Shown here: positions 1 through 9,767 of the stretch, piece after piece | How positions within the stretch are numbered: the stretch's first letter is position 1 | How the letters are laid out: each line of letters starts with the position of its first letter | From: Flavobacteriales bacterium | GTDB taxonomy: Bacteria; Bacteroidota; Bacteroidia; Flavobacteriales_D; Crocinitomicaceae | Length of the DNA stretch: 64,000 nt | NCBI GenBank assembly: GCA_015665275.1 | Contig: JADFAL010000061.1 | Location: 1 to 64,000 of the forward strand | Reading direction: 5' to 3' | Position numbers and translations under genes: made by a program | Notes under the pieces: generated by a model | Told to the model about the DNA's origin: nothing | Databases searched by the model: none | The model's input: only the letters and a program-made list of their open reading frames with translations

Positions 1-105
1 CTTTTCTTTTTTGCCATCTCTGGTCGATTTAAAGGTTAAAATAAATATTAAACCTCTATCTTAAGTTTAAGCTCGTTCTAGTTCACTTTTTGCTGACGTC
101 ACACA

Positions 106-531
106 ATGACACCCACCTTCAACACTTCAAAAACATTAGAGCAACTAGAAAATGACTTTTGGGGCGCACCAACGTACGACTCACACCTAGTGCGCACCTG
201 TCATGATCTCCGAAAGAAGCCTTTACAAAATTTCGAAACAGAAGATTTAAGAATAATGATTGGTCAGAACATTGGGCTTTCCTTCTTAATTCCCTTAGCT
301 ATAAACGTTCTGTCTCAAAACATCCTAGCCGAAGGAGATCTGTATGAGGGGGGTCTGCTAACGAACGTCCTGAAATGTCAACGAGCATATTGGATCAACA
401 ATAAACCGGAATGGGAAGCAGTTATACTACTAATGAAGCAGGAGAGGTCTACTTTGGAAAACTTTGACACCGCAAATTCAATTAAAAAAGAGTGGTTCGA
501 GCTGTTCGGTGAATTCGAAGCTTACAATTGA
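106..531 (+). CDS. CdiI-type contact-dependent inhibition immunity protein
   Basis: A 141-residue cytosolic protein without signal peptide or membrane segment. The stretch around residues 11-85 (LEQLEND.W, YDSHLVRTCH.LR.KPL, EDLRIMIGQNIGL, PLA...L..N.LAEGDLYEGGLL) matches the CdiI_2-type immunity family (PF18593) as I know it. Such proteins bind and neutralise a toxin C-terminus delivered by a CdiA/Rhs/T6SS-type effector. The gene directly downstream is unrelated and the upstream partner, if any, lies outside the window, so toxin specificity cannot be read. It may be an orphan immunity gene. The ATG is the first in frame and the protein starts normally for the family. Confidence 0.75.
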   Translation: MTPTFNTSKTLEQLENDFWGAPTYDSHLVRTCHDLRKKPLQNFETEDLRIMIGQNIGLSFLIPLAINVLSQNILAEGDLYEGGLLTNVLKCQRAYWINNKPEWEAVILLMKQERSTLENFDTANSIKKEWFELFGEFEAYN

Positions 532-650
532 CTGACTGCCCCGAACTACATTCCCCGCCCAACCGCACGTTTTCCATTAAACCAATTTCAATTATCTTTA
601 AGCATGCTTCTCATTCGTCACAACGGCAAGCCTAAAGACTTTTTGAAAAA

Positions 651-2485
651 ATGAAATCTGGTAGAATTCTCCTAGTACTGCTGCTCGTTGCGAGTAACCT
701 ACAAGCGCAAACAGATCTTGATGTTGCTTTTGCTACCTGGAAGAATCCATCAAAGTCGAACGCACAAAGATCAGAAGCCTATTTGGATTATATCTGGGAT
801 GGGTACGTATATTCCAATCCAGATTCTGCCATTATACTCGCAGAAGACCTGCTTCTTTTTGCCAAGAAAACAAAAGATAGAAGAATCACCGAATTGGCCT
901 ACAATGTGCAAGGAGTAGCCTACTATGTGAAAGGGGATAATACTCGGGCATTGGAACGATGGAACCGCAGCTTGAAAATTGCCACAGAAATCAAGCACAA
1001 AAGCGGGATTTCTTCCTCCCTTACCAACATCGGGAATATCTATGCAGACGAAGCGCAACACGATAAGGCCTTGTCCTATTACAAACGAGGTTTGGTAATC
1101 AACAAAGAGCTCGACAATAAGAACGGAATGGCGCAAAGCCTCTCCAATATTGGTTCGGTTTATTTTGCGAAAAAAGATTACCCAAAAGCCCGAGAGTATT
1201 TCCTGGAAGGTTCTGCAATTGAAGAAAAATCCAAGTATGGGGTATCGAATATCTCACTATCCAACTTGGGCGGGGTGTATTCGGCTCAAGGCGATTTCCC
1301 AGTTGCACTCGACTATTTTGAACGTGCGCTTGCCGCAGCAAAAGTAGAAGGAGATGTACAGGGAGAAGCTCTGGCTTTTGTAGGGGTTGGGATTGTCAAG
1401 TACCGCCAAGAAGCCTACACGGAAGCCATTGCACAATTTGAAGTTGGGTACGATATTCTGAAAGAAATAAATGCGCTGGGAGATCAAAAGGAGGCATGTG
1501 ATTTTTTGTATAAATCGCACAGAGCTCTAGGGAACAATGAGGTAGCACTGGAATATCTGGAATCTTTCCAGAAGATAGATCAGGAATTAAATAGAGAAGA
1601 AACGGCGCAGCAAATTCAACGCATGGAGTTTGCAGAGCAAACGATTCGTGATAGTATCTATCAAGTGGATAAAGATCGAGCCATTGCCGAAGATCACCGC
1701 GAAGAGGTCCGTAAGAAGGATCGAACTAGAAATTGGCTCATGGCCGGAGGACTTTTTGTGTTGTTGCTTGCCGGAAGTTTATTCCCACGAGTGCGCTATA
1801 TCAGAAGATCGAAAGCCACGCTGCAAGTGGAAAAGGATCGCTCTGAAAACTTGCTTCTGAATATCCTCCCTGCCGATATTGCGGCTGAATTAAAGGAAAA
1901 AGGAAGTGCCGAAGCCAAAGATTTTGAGCAAATCTCCATTCTATTTACCGATTTTAAAGGATTCACCGCTGCCAGTGAAAAGCTAAGTGCACAAGATTTA
2001 GTGGCAGAATTGAATGTTTGCTTCGGAGCATTTGACAACATTATGGAGAAGTACGGCATTGAAAAAATTAAAACCATTGGTGACGCTTATATGGCTGCGG
2101 GTGGATTGACATCAAGTGCAGATTCGGCAAAAATACGGCGCTAGCCGCTCTGGAAATGCAGTCGTTTATAACCAGGCGAGAGCTTGAAAATAAGGCTACA
2201 AATAAACCTGCCTTCCAAATGCGAGTGGGCATCCATACCGGACCTATTGTGGCAGGAATTGTTGGCATCAAGAAGTTCGCTTACGAAGTTTGGGGAGATA
2301 CTGTCAATACAGCTTCCAGAATGGAAAGTTCGGGTGCCGTTGGAGAGGTGAATATTAGCCAGTCCAGTTACGAATTGCTAAAGGATGATTCAGACTTTGT
2401 TTTTGAAGATCGCGGTGAAATACAAGCCAAAGGCAAAGGAGAATTGAAAATGTTCTTTGTTCGATTGGCGACCACCGATTTATAA
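651..2485 (+). pseudogene. TPR-containing class III adenylate/guanylate cyclase, frameshifted
   Basis: A signal peptide (residues 1-20), about six TPR repeats (roughly 65-300), a coiled coil, one membrane segment (about 362-380, NWLMAGGLFVLLLAGS) and a C-terminal class III cyclase domain. The first metal-binding loop (LFTDFKGFT) and the KTIGDAYM segment lie in the first frame, which stops at 2142-2144. The rest of the domain (GIHTGPIVAGIVG, YEVWGDTVNTASRMES) continues to 2485 in the frame one base back. The shift sits in an AAAAA run at 2129-2133; six A would restore one open frame. Lys in KTIGD favours ATP as substrate, though the second specificity position is Glu. Either a real null allele, a homopolymer sequencing error, or less likely slippage. 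In Bacteroidota such TPR-cyclases are taken to be membrane-anchored signalling proteins. Confidence 0.85.
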
Positions 2486-2517
2486 ATAGAACAAAACTAG
2501 GATAACACATCTTCCTG

Positions 2518-2781
2518 TCCTCCCCCCAGCCCCCTCCAGAGGGGGAGTGAATTTACCCGTTATTCAGAAAATGACCTGAAAGAAGATAGTGTATCAAATC
2601 TCTAGAATTAATTGAACTTGATCTGTCTGAACTACTCCCCCTCTAAAGGGCGACCAAGGGGAAGTGAATTTACTAGTTATTCAGAAAATGACTTAAAAGA
2701 AGATAGTATATCAAATCTCTAGAATTTTTTGAGCTTGATCTGTCTGAACTACTCCCCCTTTGGAGGGGGCCGGGGGGAGGA
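2518..2781. repeat. Composite palindromic repeat: 117-bp tandem duplication between inverted G/C-rich termini
   Basis: The gap between the cyclase gene and the kinase gene holds no gene. Two copies of a roughly 100-bp A/T-rich unit start at 2546 and 2663 (period 117 bp, only a few differences). The outer ends, 2518-2547 and 2752-2781, are inverted copies of a 30-bp motif built from CTCCCCC/GGGGGAG blocks followed by a G-rich tail ending in GGAGGA. A decayed third copy of this end motif lies in the middle (about 2635-2662). This is the layout of a non-autonomous MITE/REP-like element that was duplicated in tandem. No open frame is supported inside. Confidence 0.8.
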
Positions 2782-2852
2782 CTAGAAATTAAAAAGCCAC
2801 CCCATCCATCATTTCACAGTCTACCGAATAGAAATGACTACTTTGTGACTAC

Positions 2853-3740
2853 ATGATTCGGGTCGGTTTTATCGTAAACGGTGCAAAGAAACAGAGCGAA
2901 AAAGCTTTGACCACCATTGCTATGGCTCAAAAATCTCCCAGACTCGATGTTGAAGTGGCCACAAGCAAGTATCCCAAACATGCCATCGAGTTGGCAAAAG
3001 ACTGGGCCCAATCCAAGCAAATATTGATTGCTGTAGGTGGCGATGGAACCTGCAATGAAGTCCTGAACGGCTGGCATCAAACACAACCCGATTGCTGTGC
3101 GATTGGAGTCCTTCCAGACGGAACCGGAAATGATTTTCAGCGCATGTTGCATCCGTTTGACCCCAAAGTATTCGTTTACAACTTGGAGGCTCTGAATGTG
3201 AAACATGTAGACTACGGATTGGTGGAATTGGATGCAGGCGAACGCGCTTTTCTCAACATCGCAGATTTGGGATTTGGAGCGAAAGTGGTGCAAATTCTAG
3301 ACCGACAACGGAAGAAAGGATTGCGCGGCAGATTGTCGTATTCCATGGCGATTGTTCGGGCGTTCTTGAGTTACAGAAAGCGGAAAGTTCAACTGCTGAT
3401 GAATGGAGAACTTTGGAAAGGAAAAGCGCTTCTGATTGCGTTCTGTAACGGCCGCGATTTTGGTTACGGACTAACGATTCATCCGGAAGCATCCTTGAGC
3501 AGTGGCGATCTGGGAATTACCATTGTTGGTGACGTTTCACTACTCACGTACGCCTCGAAATTGGGCGATTTGAAAAATGGACGACACATTCAGCACAAGC
3601 AATTGACCTACGCTTCGGCGTCTGAAATCGAATTTCAAGAATTGCATCCAACGATTCAAATGGAAGTAGATGGAGAATTGGTTTCAGATCGCGTGAAAAG
3701 CCTCCGCGTTATTTCCGACAGGCTTCCGCTTATTTACTGA
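2853..3740 (+). CDS. Diacylglycerol/sphingosine kinase-like lipid kinase (DagK/YegS family)
   Basis: A 295-residue soluble protein with the ATP-binding signature GGDGT at residues 62-66 and the GTGNDF motif at about 92-97, both diagnostic of the DAGK_cat superfamily. Length fits bacterial DgkB/YegS-type enzymes (about 290-310). The reaction would be ATP-dependent phosphorylation of a lipid alcohol such as diacylglycerol; the actual substrate is not readable. No operon partner: the gene stands alone behind the repeat region, and its last 11 bases overlap the 3' end of the convergent TonB receptor gene. ATG start with the conserved first strand (RVGFIVNGA) immediately after it. Confidence 0.85.
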   Translation: MIRVGFIVNGAKKQSEKALTTIAMAQKSPRLDVEVATSKYPKHAIELAKDWAQSKQILIAVGGDGTCNEVLNGWHQTQPDCCAIGVLPDGTGNDFQRMLHPFDPKVFVYNLEALNVKHVDYGLVELDAGERAFLNIADLGFGAKVVQILDRQRKKGLRGRLSYSMAIVRAFLSYRKRKVQLLMNGELWKGKALLIAFCNGRDFGYGLTIHPEASLSSGDLGITIVGDVSLLTYASKLGDLKNGRHIQHKQLTYASASEIEFQELHPTIQMEVDGELVSDRVKSLRVISDRLPLIY

Positions 3741-6123
3741 TCTGGAATTGAACGGTCACGTAGGCTGTGATTCCATCTGACGGCAAAATTCCGGGCCCCG
3801 GATATCCCGTTGCTCTTCGTGTAAAATACGATTGATTCGTGAAGTTGTTTACTCCAAATTCAACCTGAAAATATTTCGGAAAGGCATAGCGTCCAGACAT
3901 GTCAAAAACGTAATACGCAGGCACTTCTCCAATTACGGCATCTCCCGATGGGATTACAGAATTCGACGCATCAGCAAACTGCTTTGCGTTGTAACTTCCC
4001 TGAACTTGGAAACTCCAACTTTTATAACGATAACGCAGTCCTGATTTCACAATAATCGGACTTACATATTCCACTTGCTTGTCTACGAAATTGGGTTCTT
4101 TCGATCGGATGTATTTCGCATTGATATACGCGGCATTCACGAACAAAGACAACGAATGATCGGAGGAATCTGTCAAGGCTTTTACGAAATCAAACTCGCT
4201 AAAAATTTCCAATCCGAAGTTGCGGGCATCACCGATGTTAGTGCGCTCTTTTAACACTGTTCCGGGTTTTGGCGCCAATCCAATTTTATCGCCGTAGAAA
4301 ACGTAGAATCCTGCAATATCGTAAATCCAGAAATCATCTTTCATGCCGCGCAGTCCCAATTCAGCAGTGTATCCATATTCATCACGCATCATACTGTCTA
4401 CTACAACATTTGGATTGTTCACGCGAATATCTGTGAAGTTGATGGCACGGTAATTTTGCGTGAAATTCGCATACATTTTGGTGCGCTTGGAAACCTTGTA
4501 AGAAAGTCCTCCACCGAACAAAGGCACCTGTCTGGAAACCAAATTGGAATCCGTTCGCGTGTAAATGTTGAGCGTATCGAAGTTGACCGGGTGGATGAGG
4601 TATTGTTTGTAATACCCTCCCGATCCGCTGTTGATGTGTTCCAATCGAAGTCCGGCATTCAGCGTTAATTTTTTACCTAGAAACAAGATGTTTTCTGCAA
4701 ATAAGGAAGCGTTTTGCGATGGATACGTAAAGGAAGAACCCTCCAAATCATCTGGATTTTGATAGGTGAAATCGGCATCCGTCCAGTCTGTTGCAACGCC
4801 TTGATTTGCCGTTGTTTTTCCTTGATAATAGCGCCCACCGATCAATACGGCACCGCGAATATCTTTTCCTTGATTGGGAATATAGCGACGCAAGAAACGC
4901 GCTTCTACTCCGGCATTTCGAAAATCTCCAGATAACATTTCTCGAGGACCAGCAGGATCTTGCTGTGTGATTTTCCCAAGAAACCCCAACGTCTTTCGAC
5001 TGGAGTGCATTCCGAAGGCGCGAACGTTCAAATAAGCTTTTTCCGAAAACTCATGATCGAAATGGACTGAAAGCGTATTCCAATCCACATTGAACCAGTT
5101 GCGATTACGAAGACTTTGTTGCGGGTTTTCATTGAATTGTAAATCGGAAAGTCCACCAGCTTGACGCGCTAGGTAATTCATATGCGTGTACTCCAAACGG
5201 ATCTTTGTTTTATCAGTTAGATGATAGCCAATTTGACCAAACAATTGATGTTGATCAAACGCGCTGTTTTCGCGATAACCGTCGCCACGTTTGTATTGAT
5301 GATAGACTTGGTAGAATACTCTATTTTTTGACCCTGCAATGCGATTGAAGGTTCCGAAATATCCGTAGGTTCCCACTGTATTTCTTGAAGTGAACTCGAA
5401 TGGAGTTGTAGACGGTGGCGCCTTGATAATGAAGTTCAACAATCCTCCGAATTGTGTTCCGAATTGCAAAGCTGCGGAACCACGGATTATCTCTACGGAT
5501 TCCAATGCTTCAAACGGCGGTGTGTAATAACTTTCTGGATATCCCAATGCATCTGCGCTGATGTCGTGACCGTTTTGGCGCGTATTGAAATTGGCCGTTC
5601 TATTCGGGCTCAATCCACGTCCACCGATACCAATTTGAATGCCTGCGCCGTCGCTTTCCCAGATATTTAATCCCGGGATTTTCGCAAACATCTCTCTTGG
5701 ATTGGCCGCCGATTTCGCACCATTGAGACGATCCAATTTTATAATCTGTCCCGTTCCCGTGTAAATCTGAACTCCTTTGATGGGAGGTAAGTATCCGACA
5801 TCGAAATCCGCCAATCGCTTGCGCGTAACATTGATGTCTTCCATTTGTTGAATGCCACGTACCGTAACTGTTTGCTCCTGTTTGTCAAAAACAACCGTCA
5901 AGGTGTCGAACCCCAAACTGGTGAAGCGAAGGGTGTCGTTTACCTTTCCATTTATTCTGAAGAACCCGTTTGCGTTCGTACGGCACAAAGCGGCGTTGTT
6001 CAGGTTCTTAACTAAAACTCCAGGAACGGAACCGCCTTTCACGTCCAAAACGGTACCCGACAATTCCTGACTCCAGCCAGAGAATGCGGTCAATAAAAAC
6101 GCTATGTGAACCAAAAATTTCAT
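3730..6123 (-). CDS. TonB-dependent receptor (FecA-like, iron-complex type)
   Basis: A 797-residue outer-membrane receptor. Signal peptide (MKFLVHIAFLLTAFSGWSQ), a carboxypeptidase-regulatory-like beta domain (about 20-95), plug domain (about 110-235, containing IGGRG, and SVEIIRGSAALQFG), then a beta barrel ending in an aromatic/Gln-rich strand (VTVQFQISK). I start it at the ATG that overlaps the upstream gene's TGA as ATGA (6120-6123); a start seven codons earlier is possible but lacks that coupling. It is the last gene of a four-gene minus-strand operon with HTTM, imelysin and DUF4856 genes. The FecA-like plug and the imelysin neighbour suggest import of ferric siderophore or citrate (inference). 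Confidence 0.9.
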   Translation of the reverse strand: MKFLVHIAFLLTAFSGWSQELSGTVLDVKGGSVPGVLVKNLNNAALCRTNANGFFRINGKVNDTLRFTSLGFDTLTVVFDKQEQTVTVRGIQQMEDINVTRKRLADFDVGYLPPIKGVQIYTGTGQIIKLDRLNGAKSAANPREMFAKIPGLNIWESDGAGIQIGIGGRGLSPNRTANFNTRQNGHDISADALGYPESYYTPPFEALESVEIIRGSAALQFGTQFGGLLNFIIKAPPSTTPFEFTSRNTVGTYGYFGTFNRIAGSKNRVFYQVYHQYKRGDGYRENSAFDQHQLFGQIGYHLTDKTKIRLEYTHMNYLARQAGGLSDLQFNENPQQSLRNRNWFNVDWNTLSVHFDHEFSEKAYLNVRAFGMHSSRKTLGFLGKITQQDPAGPREMLSGDFRNAGVEARFLRRYIPNQGKDIRGAVLIGGRYYQGKTTANQGVATDWTDADFTYQNPDDLEGSSFTYPSQNASLFAENILFLGKKLTLNAGLRLEHINSGSGGYYKQYLIHPVNFDTLNIYTRTDSNLVSRQVPLFGGGLSYKVSKRTKMYANFTQNYRAINFTDIRVNNPNVVVDSMMRDEYGYTAELGLRGMKDDFWIYDIAGFYVFYGDKIGLAPKPGTVLKERTNIGDARNFGLEIFSEFDFVKALTDSSDHSLSLFVNAAYINAKYIRSKEPNFVDKQVEYVSPIIVKSGLRYRYKSWSFQVQGSYNAKQFADASNSVIPSGDAVIGEVPAYYVFDMSGRYAFPKYFQVEFGVNNFTNQSYFTRRATGYPGPGILPSDGITAYVTVQFQISK

Positions 6124-7496
6124 GGCTGAAAGGGCTCCACCCAATCTCGATGTTTCAAATTATACGGCAAAGATGCCAAATCCTGTTTCTTATCGACAAA
6201 CAATTGCGAAGGACGTCCGTTCAATGACACATAAATGCGCGCATAAATCGCCGGATCTTCAATTTTGAATTTGTAGTCGCCATAATGCAGTGTTTTTCCG
6301 TCGTAATGTTCTTTCAAGATGCGTGCGTATTGCAGAATCATATCTGGCTGTGTGGCCATTTGATCTTCTTGCGTTTGCGTCAAAAACTTGGCGTTGTTTA
6401 TTTCCGATTCGCGCCCGGTTGCTTTGTCGTGGAGATAGAACGTTGCATATCCTTCCTTGTGTATCAACATCACGCGCCAAGAAAAACGAAAACCTTCCTC
6501 ATTCCAGAATAAATCCCCAGGATAAAGAACATAGCGAAAGGGAATCAACAATTGTGCTGCGATGAAAACAATGAGGAAATAGCGCATGGCTGCTGAAGTA
6601 GAACGTGGCTTGGTAATTAAGGTTTTCGCAGGTCGCTCTTTGTTGAACAATCTTTCCAACCAATGCAGAAATTTTTGATGTTTTTCTTCGTGAAAGAAGA
6701 TTAAGGTAGAGAATATCATCACCCAAGGGAACACGCCAATGGGGAATAGGTACCAAGTGACCAGATGGAAAAAGATGACGAAGAAGTAAGCATAGGGTCT
6801 GAAGCGATTGCTAAGGAGGAAAAAGACGATAAACAAATCGTAGATGCAGCCCGTCCAGCTGAATGCAAAGGCGAGCCATTTCTCTTGCATCAATCCACCT
6901 ACGATAGGAATATTGTGATGTGCCTGAAGCCAAGTTCCTAGCGGTTGCGCCTCAAACAACCAATCGGAATTCAACTTTGCAATTCCTGCAAAAATGTATA
7001 CTACAGCCAACTGGAATTTTAGGATGCCTATGTGCCATTGTTCCGTGGTTTTTTGGCGGATGTTTGGATTGATCCAACTGTCGATAGAGAAGCGGCGATG
7101 CGCTGGGACAAGAATCATGAGGAAGTTCATCAAACTCACAAAATAATAATGATTCAAGTAATTGGATTTGTCCAACAACTCTACGTAAGTAAAGCAGATG
7201 AAAAACAGGAAGGCTGAGAAACGATAAAAAGCCCCAAGAAGAATTCCAAGGGCAGCAATAACCATCAATATGAAGGGCAAATACATGAAGTTTCCGTCCA
7301 GCGGTTTCACCCATTCGAAGCCCAGATATCCGAAGAAATATTCAGGTTCGATGTACAACTGATACACCCAGCCTTTGCTGATGAAGCGCAAAACTCCAAA
7401 AAGCATCAAAGCCCCAAAAATTATTCGGAAAATAATTAGTGGGGCAATGGAAACCTCTTTGTAAAAGGAAAGTCTATCTCTCAGCGCATTAATCAC
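6120..7496 (-). CDS. HTTM-domain (vitamin K gamma-carboxylase-like) membrane protein
   Basis: 458 residues with several N-terminal and central membrane segments and a soluble C-terminal third (about 335-458). The N-terminal half has features of the HTTM domain (PF05090, related to vitamin K-dependent gamma-glutamyl carboxylase): YRFSAFLFFICFTYVELLDKSNYLNHYY, followed by VYIFAGIAKLNSDWL. Bacterial members have mostly unknown chemistry. Start ATG overlaps the end of the imelysin gene by 8 bp and the stop overlaps the TonB receptor start, so translation is probably coupled. The fixed place between imelysin and receptor suggests a role in the same uptake process, such as inner-membrane redox or modification of a partner (inference). 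Confidence 0.85.
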   Translation of the reverse strand: MINALRDRLSFYKEVSIAPLIIFRIIFGALMLFGVLRFISKGWVYQLYIEPEYFFGYLGFEWVKPLDGNFMYLPFILMVIAALGILLGAFYRFSAFLFFICFTYVELLDKSNYLNHYYFVSLMNFLMILVPAHRRFSIDSWINPNIRQKTTEQWHIGILKFQLAVVYIFAGIAKLNSDWLFEAQPLGTWLQAHHNIPIVGGLMQEKWLAFAFSWTGCIYDLFIVFFLLSNRFRPYAYFFVIFFHLVTWYLFPIGVFPWVMIFSTLIFFHEEKHQKFLHWLERLFNKERPAKTLITKPRSTSAAMRYFLIVFIAAQLLIPFRYVLYPGDLFWNEEGFRFSWRVMLIHKEGYATFYLHDKATGRESEINNAKFLTQTQEDQMATQPDMILQYARILKEHYDGKTLHYGDYKFKIEDPAIYARIYVSLNGRPSQLFVDKKQDLASLPYNLKHRDWVEPFQP

Positions 7497-8550
7497 CGTC
7501 GTTGTCTTGATATGTTATTAATACTCCGAATGCGGAAGTCATATCCGTTTTCAAATACACTACTTGTCCTTGCAGCAGCGTGTACAAATCGTTCAACTCA
7601 GACCAATTGTTTTGAATTTCTTCCTCCAGCGTTCCGTTGAAGGTTCCAATTTTGGCTAAAATCCCGTCAAAGTTCGCAATGATGGAATTGTTTAAATCGC
7701 TGCGTTCGAGGTGCAATAAATAGTCATCAAAACCAACTCCGGTTCCTCCGGTATAAGCATTTTTCAATCCAACGACACTCGCTTCCAGAAGATCTAATGA
7801 GATTCCTGAATAACGCGCTTCAATATATTCAGGCAATGCGATGTCCAAACTTTGCTTACCGATTGGAATTCCCACCTTGGCATTTTTTGCCAATTCGTAA
7901 TCACGGTTGAATTCATTCACGAACTCAGAGAAGGACGATGTTGTTTCCGTTCCGGTAGATGCAATGAACGTTCCGCGATAAGAAGTCCACTGTGAGTTTA
8001 CTGAAGCGATTTCTGTTTTCATTTTCTGAATCACGTCCAAACCATATTGCATGGCGTTGGAACTATTCATTAAGGTGCTCAAAGCGTCGTTGCGGTAGAA
8101 TAAGTAATCCAACGAAGGCAATCCGACAGCATCAACATTGGCCGCAGTTCCAAGTGTATAAGAACCTGAAGCAATGTTGTTATTGATCTTTGTTGTATCT
8201 GTTGGGAAGGTTCCCGTTGCGCCTTTCAATGCATAATCTCGGATAGGGCCGAAATCATAAATCTTTACCGTTTGCCACGAAATGTAAGCATCCTTCCAGC
8301 TGTTTCGTGCCGTTTCGAAAGTTGTTGCGTTCGGATTGGCTTGAAATACCAGATAGTCTGTTTCTAACGTTCCAATCTTTGCGTCAAAATCATCTAGTGC
8401 CGGCATAATTTGATTGTCGGCAATATTCACCAATAGAGATGCTTTGTCAAACTCCGGTATTGGATCTGGGGCCGGTTTACAGCTAACAGCCGTTCCCAAA
8501 ATGAGAACAGCCAGTAAGCCGATGATTGAAAGTCGATTGAACGTTGTCAT
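7489..8550 (-). CDS. Imelysin family lipoprotein
   Basis: 353 residues with a lipoprotein signal peptide (lipobox Cys at about residue 24, GTAVSC), then an all-helical imelysin/EfeO-type domain. GLPSLDYLFY near residue 145 sits where the family has its GxHxxE-type motif, here without the His. Members such as ICMP/IrpA and the EfeO M75 domain act at the cell surface or periplasm in iron uptake. Four bases separate it from the upstream DUF4856 gene and it overlaps the HTTM gene, so it is the second gene of the operon. A role in iron capture for the co-encoded receptor is inferred from family and context. Confidence 0.85.
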   Translation of the reverse strand: MTTFNRLSIIGLLAVLILGTAVSCKPAPDPIPEFDKASLLVNIADNQIMPALDDFDAKIGTLETDYLVFQANPNATTFETARNSWKDAYISWQTVKIYDFGPIRDYALKGATGTFPTDTTKINNNIASGSYTLGTAANVDAVGLPSLDYLFYRNDALSTLMNSSNAMQYGLDVIQKMKTEIASVNSQWTSYRGTFIASTGTETTSSFSEFVNEFNRDYELAKNAKVGIPIGKQSLDIALPEYIEARYSGISLDLLEASVVGLKNAYTGGTGVGFDDYLLHLERSDLNNSIIANFDGILAKIGTFNGTLEEEIQNNWSELNDLYTLLQGQVVYLKTDMTSAFGVLITYQDNDGD

Positions 8551-8554
8551 ACTC

Positions 8555-9706
8555 TTAGTATTTTGCCTGAATTGCGTTCTTAATGTTGTTTAGGTCGGTA
8601 ATTGTGATGTTCCAGAAGTTCGTTGGGAACAAAGTCATCAATGCATCGTGCTCAGCAATCGTAATACGACGTGTTTCTGTAGGTGCGTATCGTAAGTTCC
8701 AAGCGAAGGCATAAGCTTCAGACACTGCATGTAAAAATTTCGCTTGATCAGAACCAAAGTACCCAAGACAATCATCAATATAAGTGATGGCCTGGAACGC
8801 TGAAATTTCTTCCCACTCTGTTCGAATTGCGGCAATTGCAGCATCACGATCCGTTAATACATTTCCTGTAATTGCAGCACGTCCAGTCAAGAACTGAGTC
8901 ATCATATCTGCGTTAGAGTTCAATGTGGCATCTTGCTTGTCGCAGTATTTCCCCCAAAAACTGCTTGGAATGATTGTTGGGAAATCGGTATCCACTCCGA
9001 AATATCCGAATGCTTCATCCCAATGATGTTCCATCGCGGTGTAGTAATCTCCGTTTGTTGGGTCTTCCGCAGTCGTATTGTCCACATCCATTTTTCCAGC
9101 TCCGAAGTATACATTCAGTGCCTGATTCAAGAATACAGCACCCATCAACCCTTTCTCGATCAATTGCTTGTGCTCAATTCCGTTGGCATCAACTAAATAT
9201 GTGTCTGTTCCATTGGTAACTGTCCCTGCTTGTCCGGAAGCCGCTGTTTGAGCAAAGTCTTGACTTGCAGCTGCAAAATCATCCATCCATCCTTCAAACA
9301 TTGCTTGATCCGCTGCGAAGGTTTTGTTCTTCAATTGTTTGGTAGAAGTGAAAGAGAATAAACCGTTCCCGTTGTCTCCAACGTTGGCGTACATGTCCTT
9401 CAAGTCTTGCGCATTAACCGAAGTTGAGGTTCCCGTTCCCATCAAAGCGGTCATCTCGCTCAATTGATTCAAACGATCCGTTTGACCTTGATAACTCACA
9501 GTACTATTTCCATTTGCGTCTGTGAAAGTAAATGTTGTAGGAATTGAATAAATCGGACCTAGATCTTCCTCACAAGAACCATCATCTTTTTCAGCGTTAG
9601 CATCATAATTCAACGCTGTTGGATCGGTACATCCTTTCTTTTTACACGAGGTAAATGTCAAGGCACCAGCTACAAGAAATAAAGATAAATAGGTAAGCTT
9701 CATCAT
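8555..9706 (-). CDS. DUF4856 lipoprotein
   Basis: About 383 residues from the MMKLTYL start; an upstream GTG at 9766 would add 20 non-signal residues and is less likely because the lipoprotein signal (lipobox TFTSC) begins at the Met pair. After the Cys comes KKKGCTDPTALNYDANAEK, an acidic Cys-pair motif common at the N-terminus of Bacteroidota surface proteins, then a helical domain recognised as DUF4856. DUF4856 genes commonly sit with imelysin and TonB receptor genes, as here. First gene of the operon; two related palindromes lie upstream (9768-9785, 9895-9912). Confidence 0.8.
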   Translation of the reverse strand: MMKLTYLSLFLVAGALTFTSCKKKGCTDPTALNYDANAEKDDGSCEEDLGPIYSIPTTFTFTDANGNSTVSYQGQTDRLNQLSEMTALMGTGTSTSVNAQDLKDMYANVGDNGNGLFSFTSTKQLKNKTFAADQAMFEGWMDDFAAASQDFAQTAASGQAGTVTNGTDTYLVDANGIEHKQLIEKGLMGAVFLNQALNVYFGAGKMDVDNTTAEDPTNGDYYTAMEHHWDEAFGYFGVDTDFPTIIPSSFWGKYCDKQDATLNSNADMMTQFLTGRAAITGNVLTDRDAAIAAIRTEWEEISAFQAITYIDDCLGYFGSDQAKFLHAVSEAYAFAWNLRYAPTETRRITIAEHDALMTLFPTNFWNITITDLNNIKNAIQAKY

Positions 9707-9767
9707 TTTCAATTTTTGTGTTGCAGAAATACGATCACAAAGAAATGAATGCGGCTGTGTTCTCACA

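Noticed and set aside
2129-2133. Programmed -1 frameshift in the cyclase gene
   Set aside because: No classic X XXY YYZ heptamer in frame and no obvious downstream structure; an indel is the simpler view.
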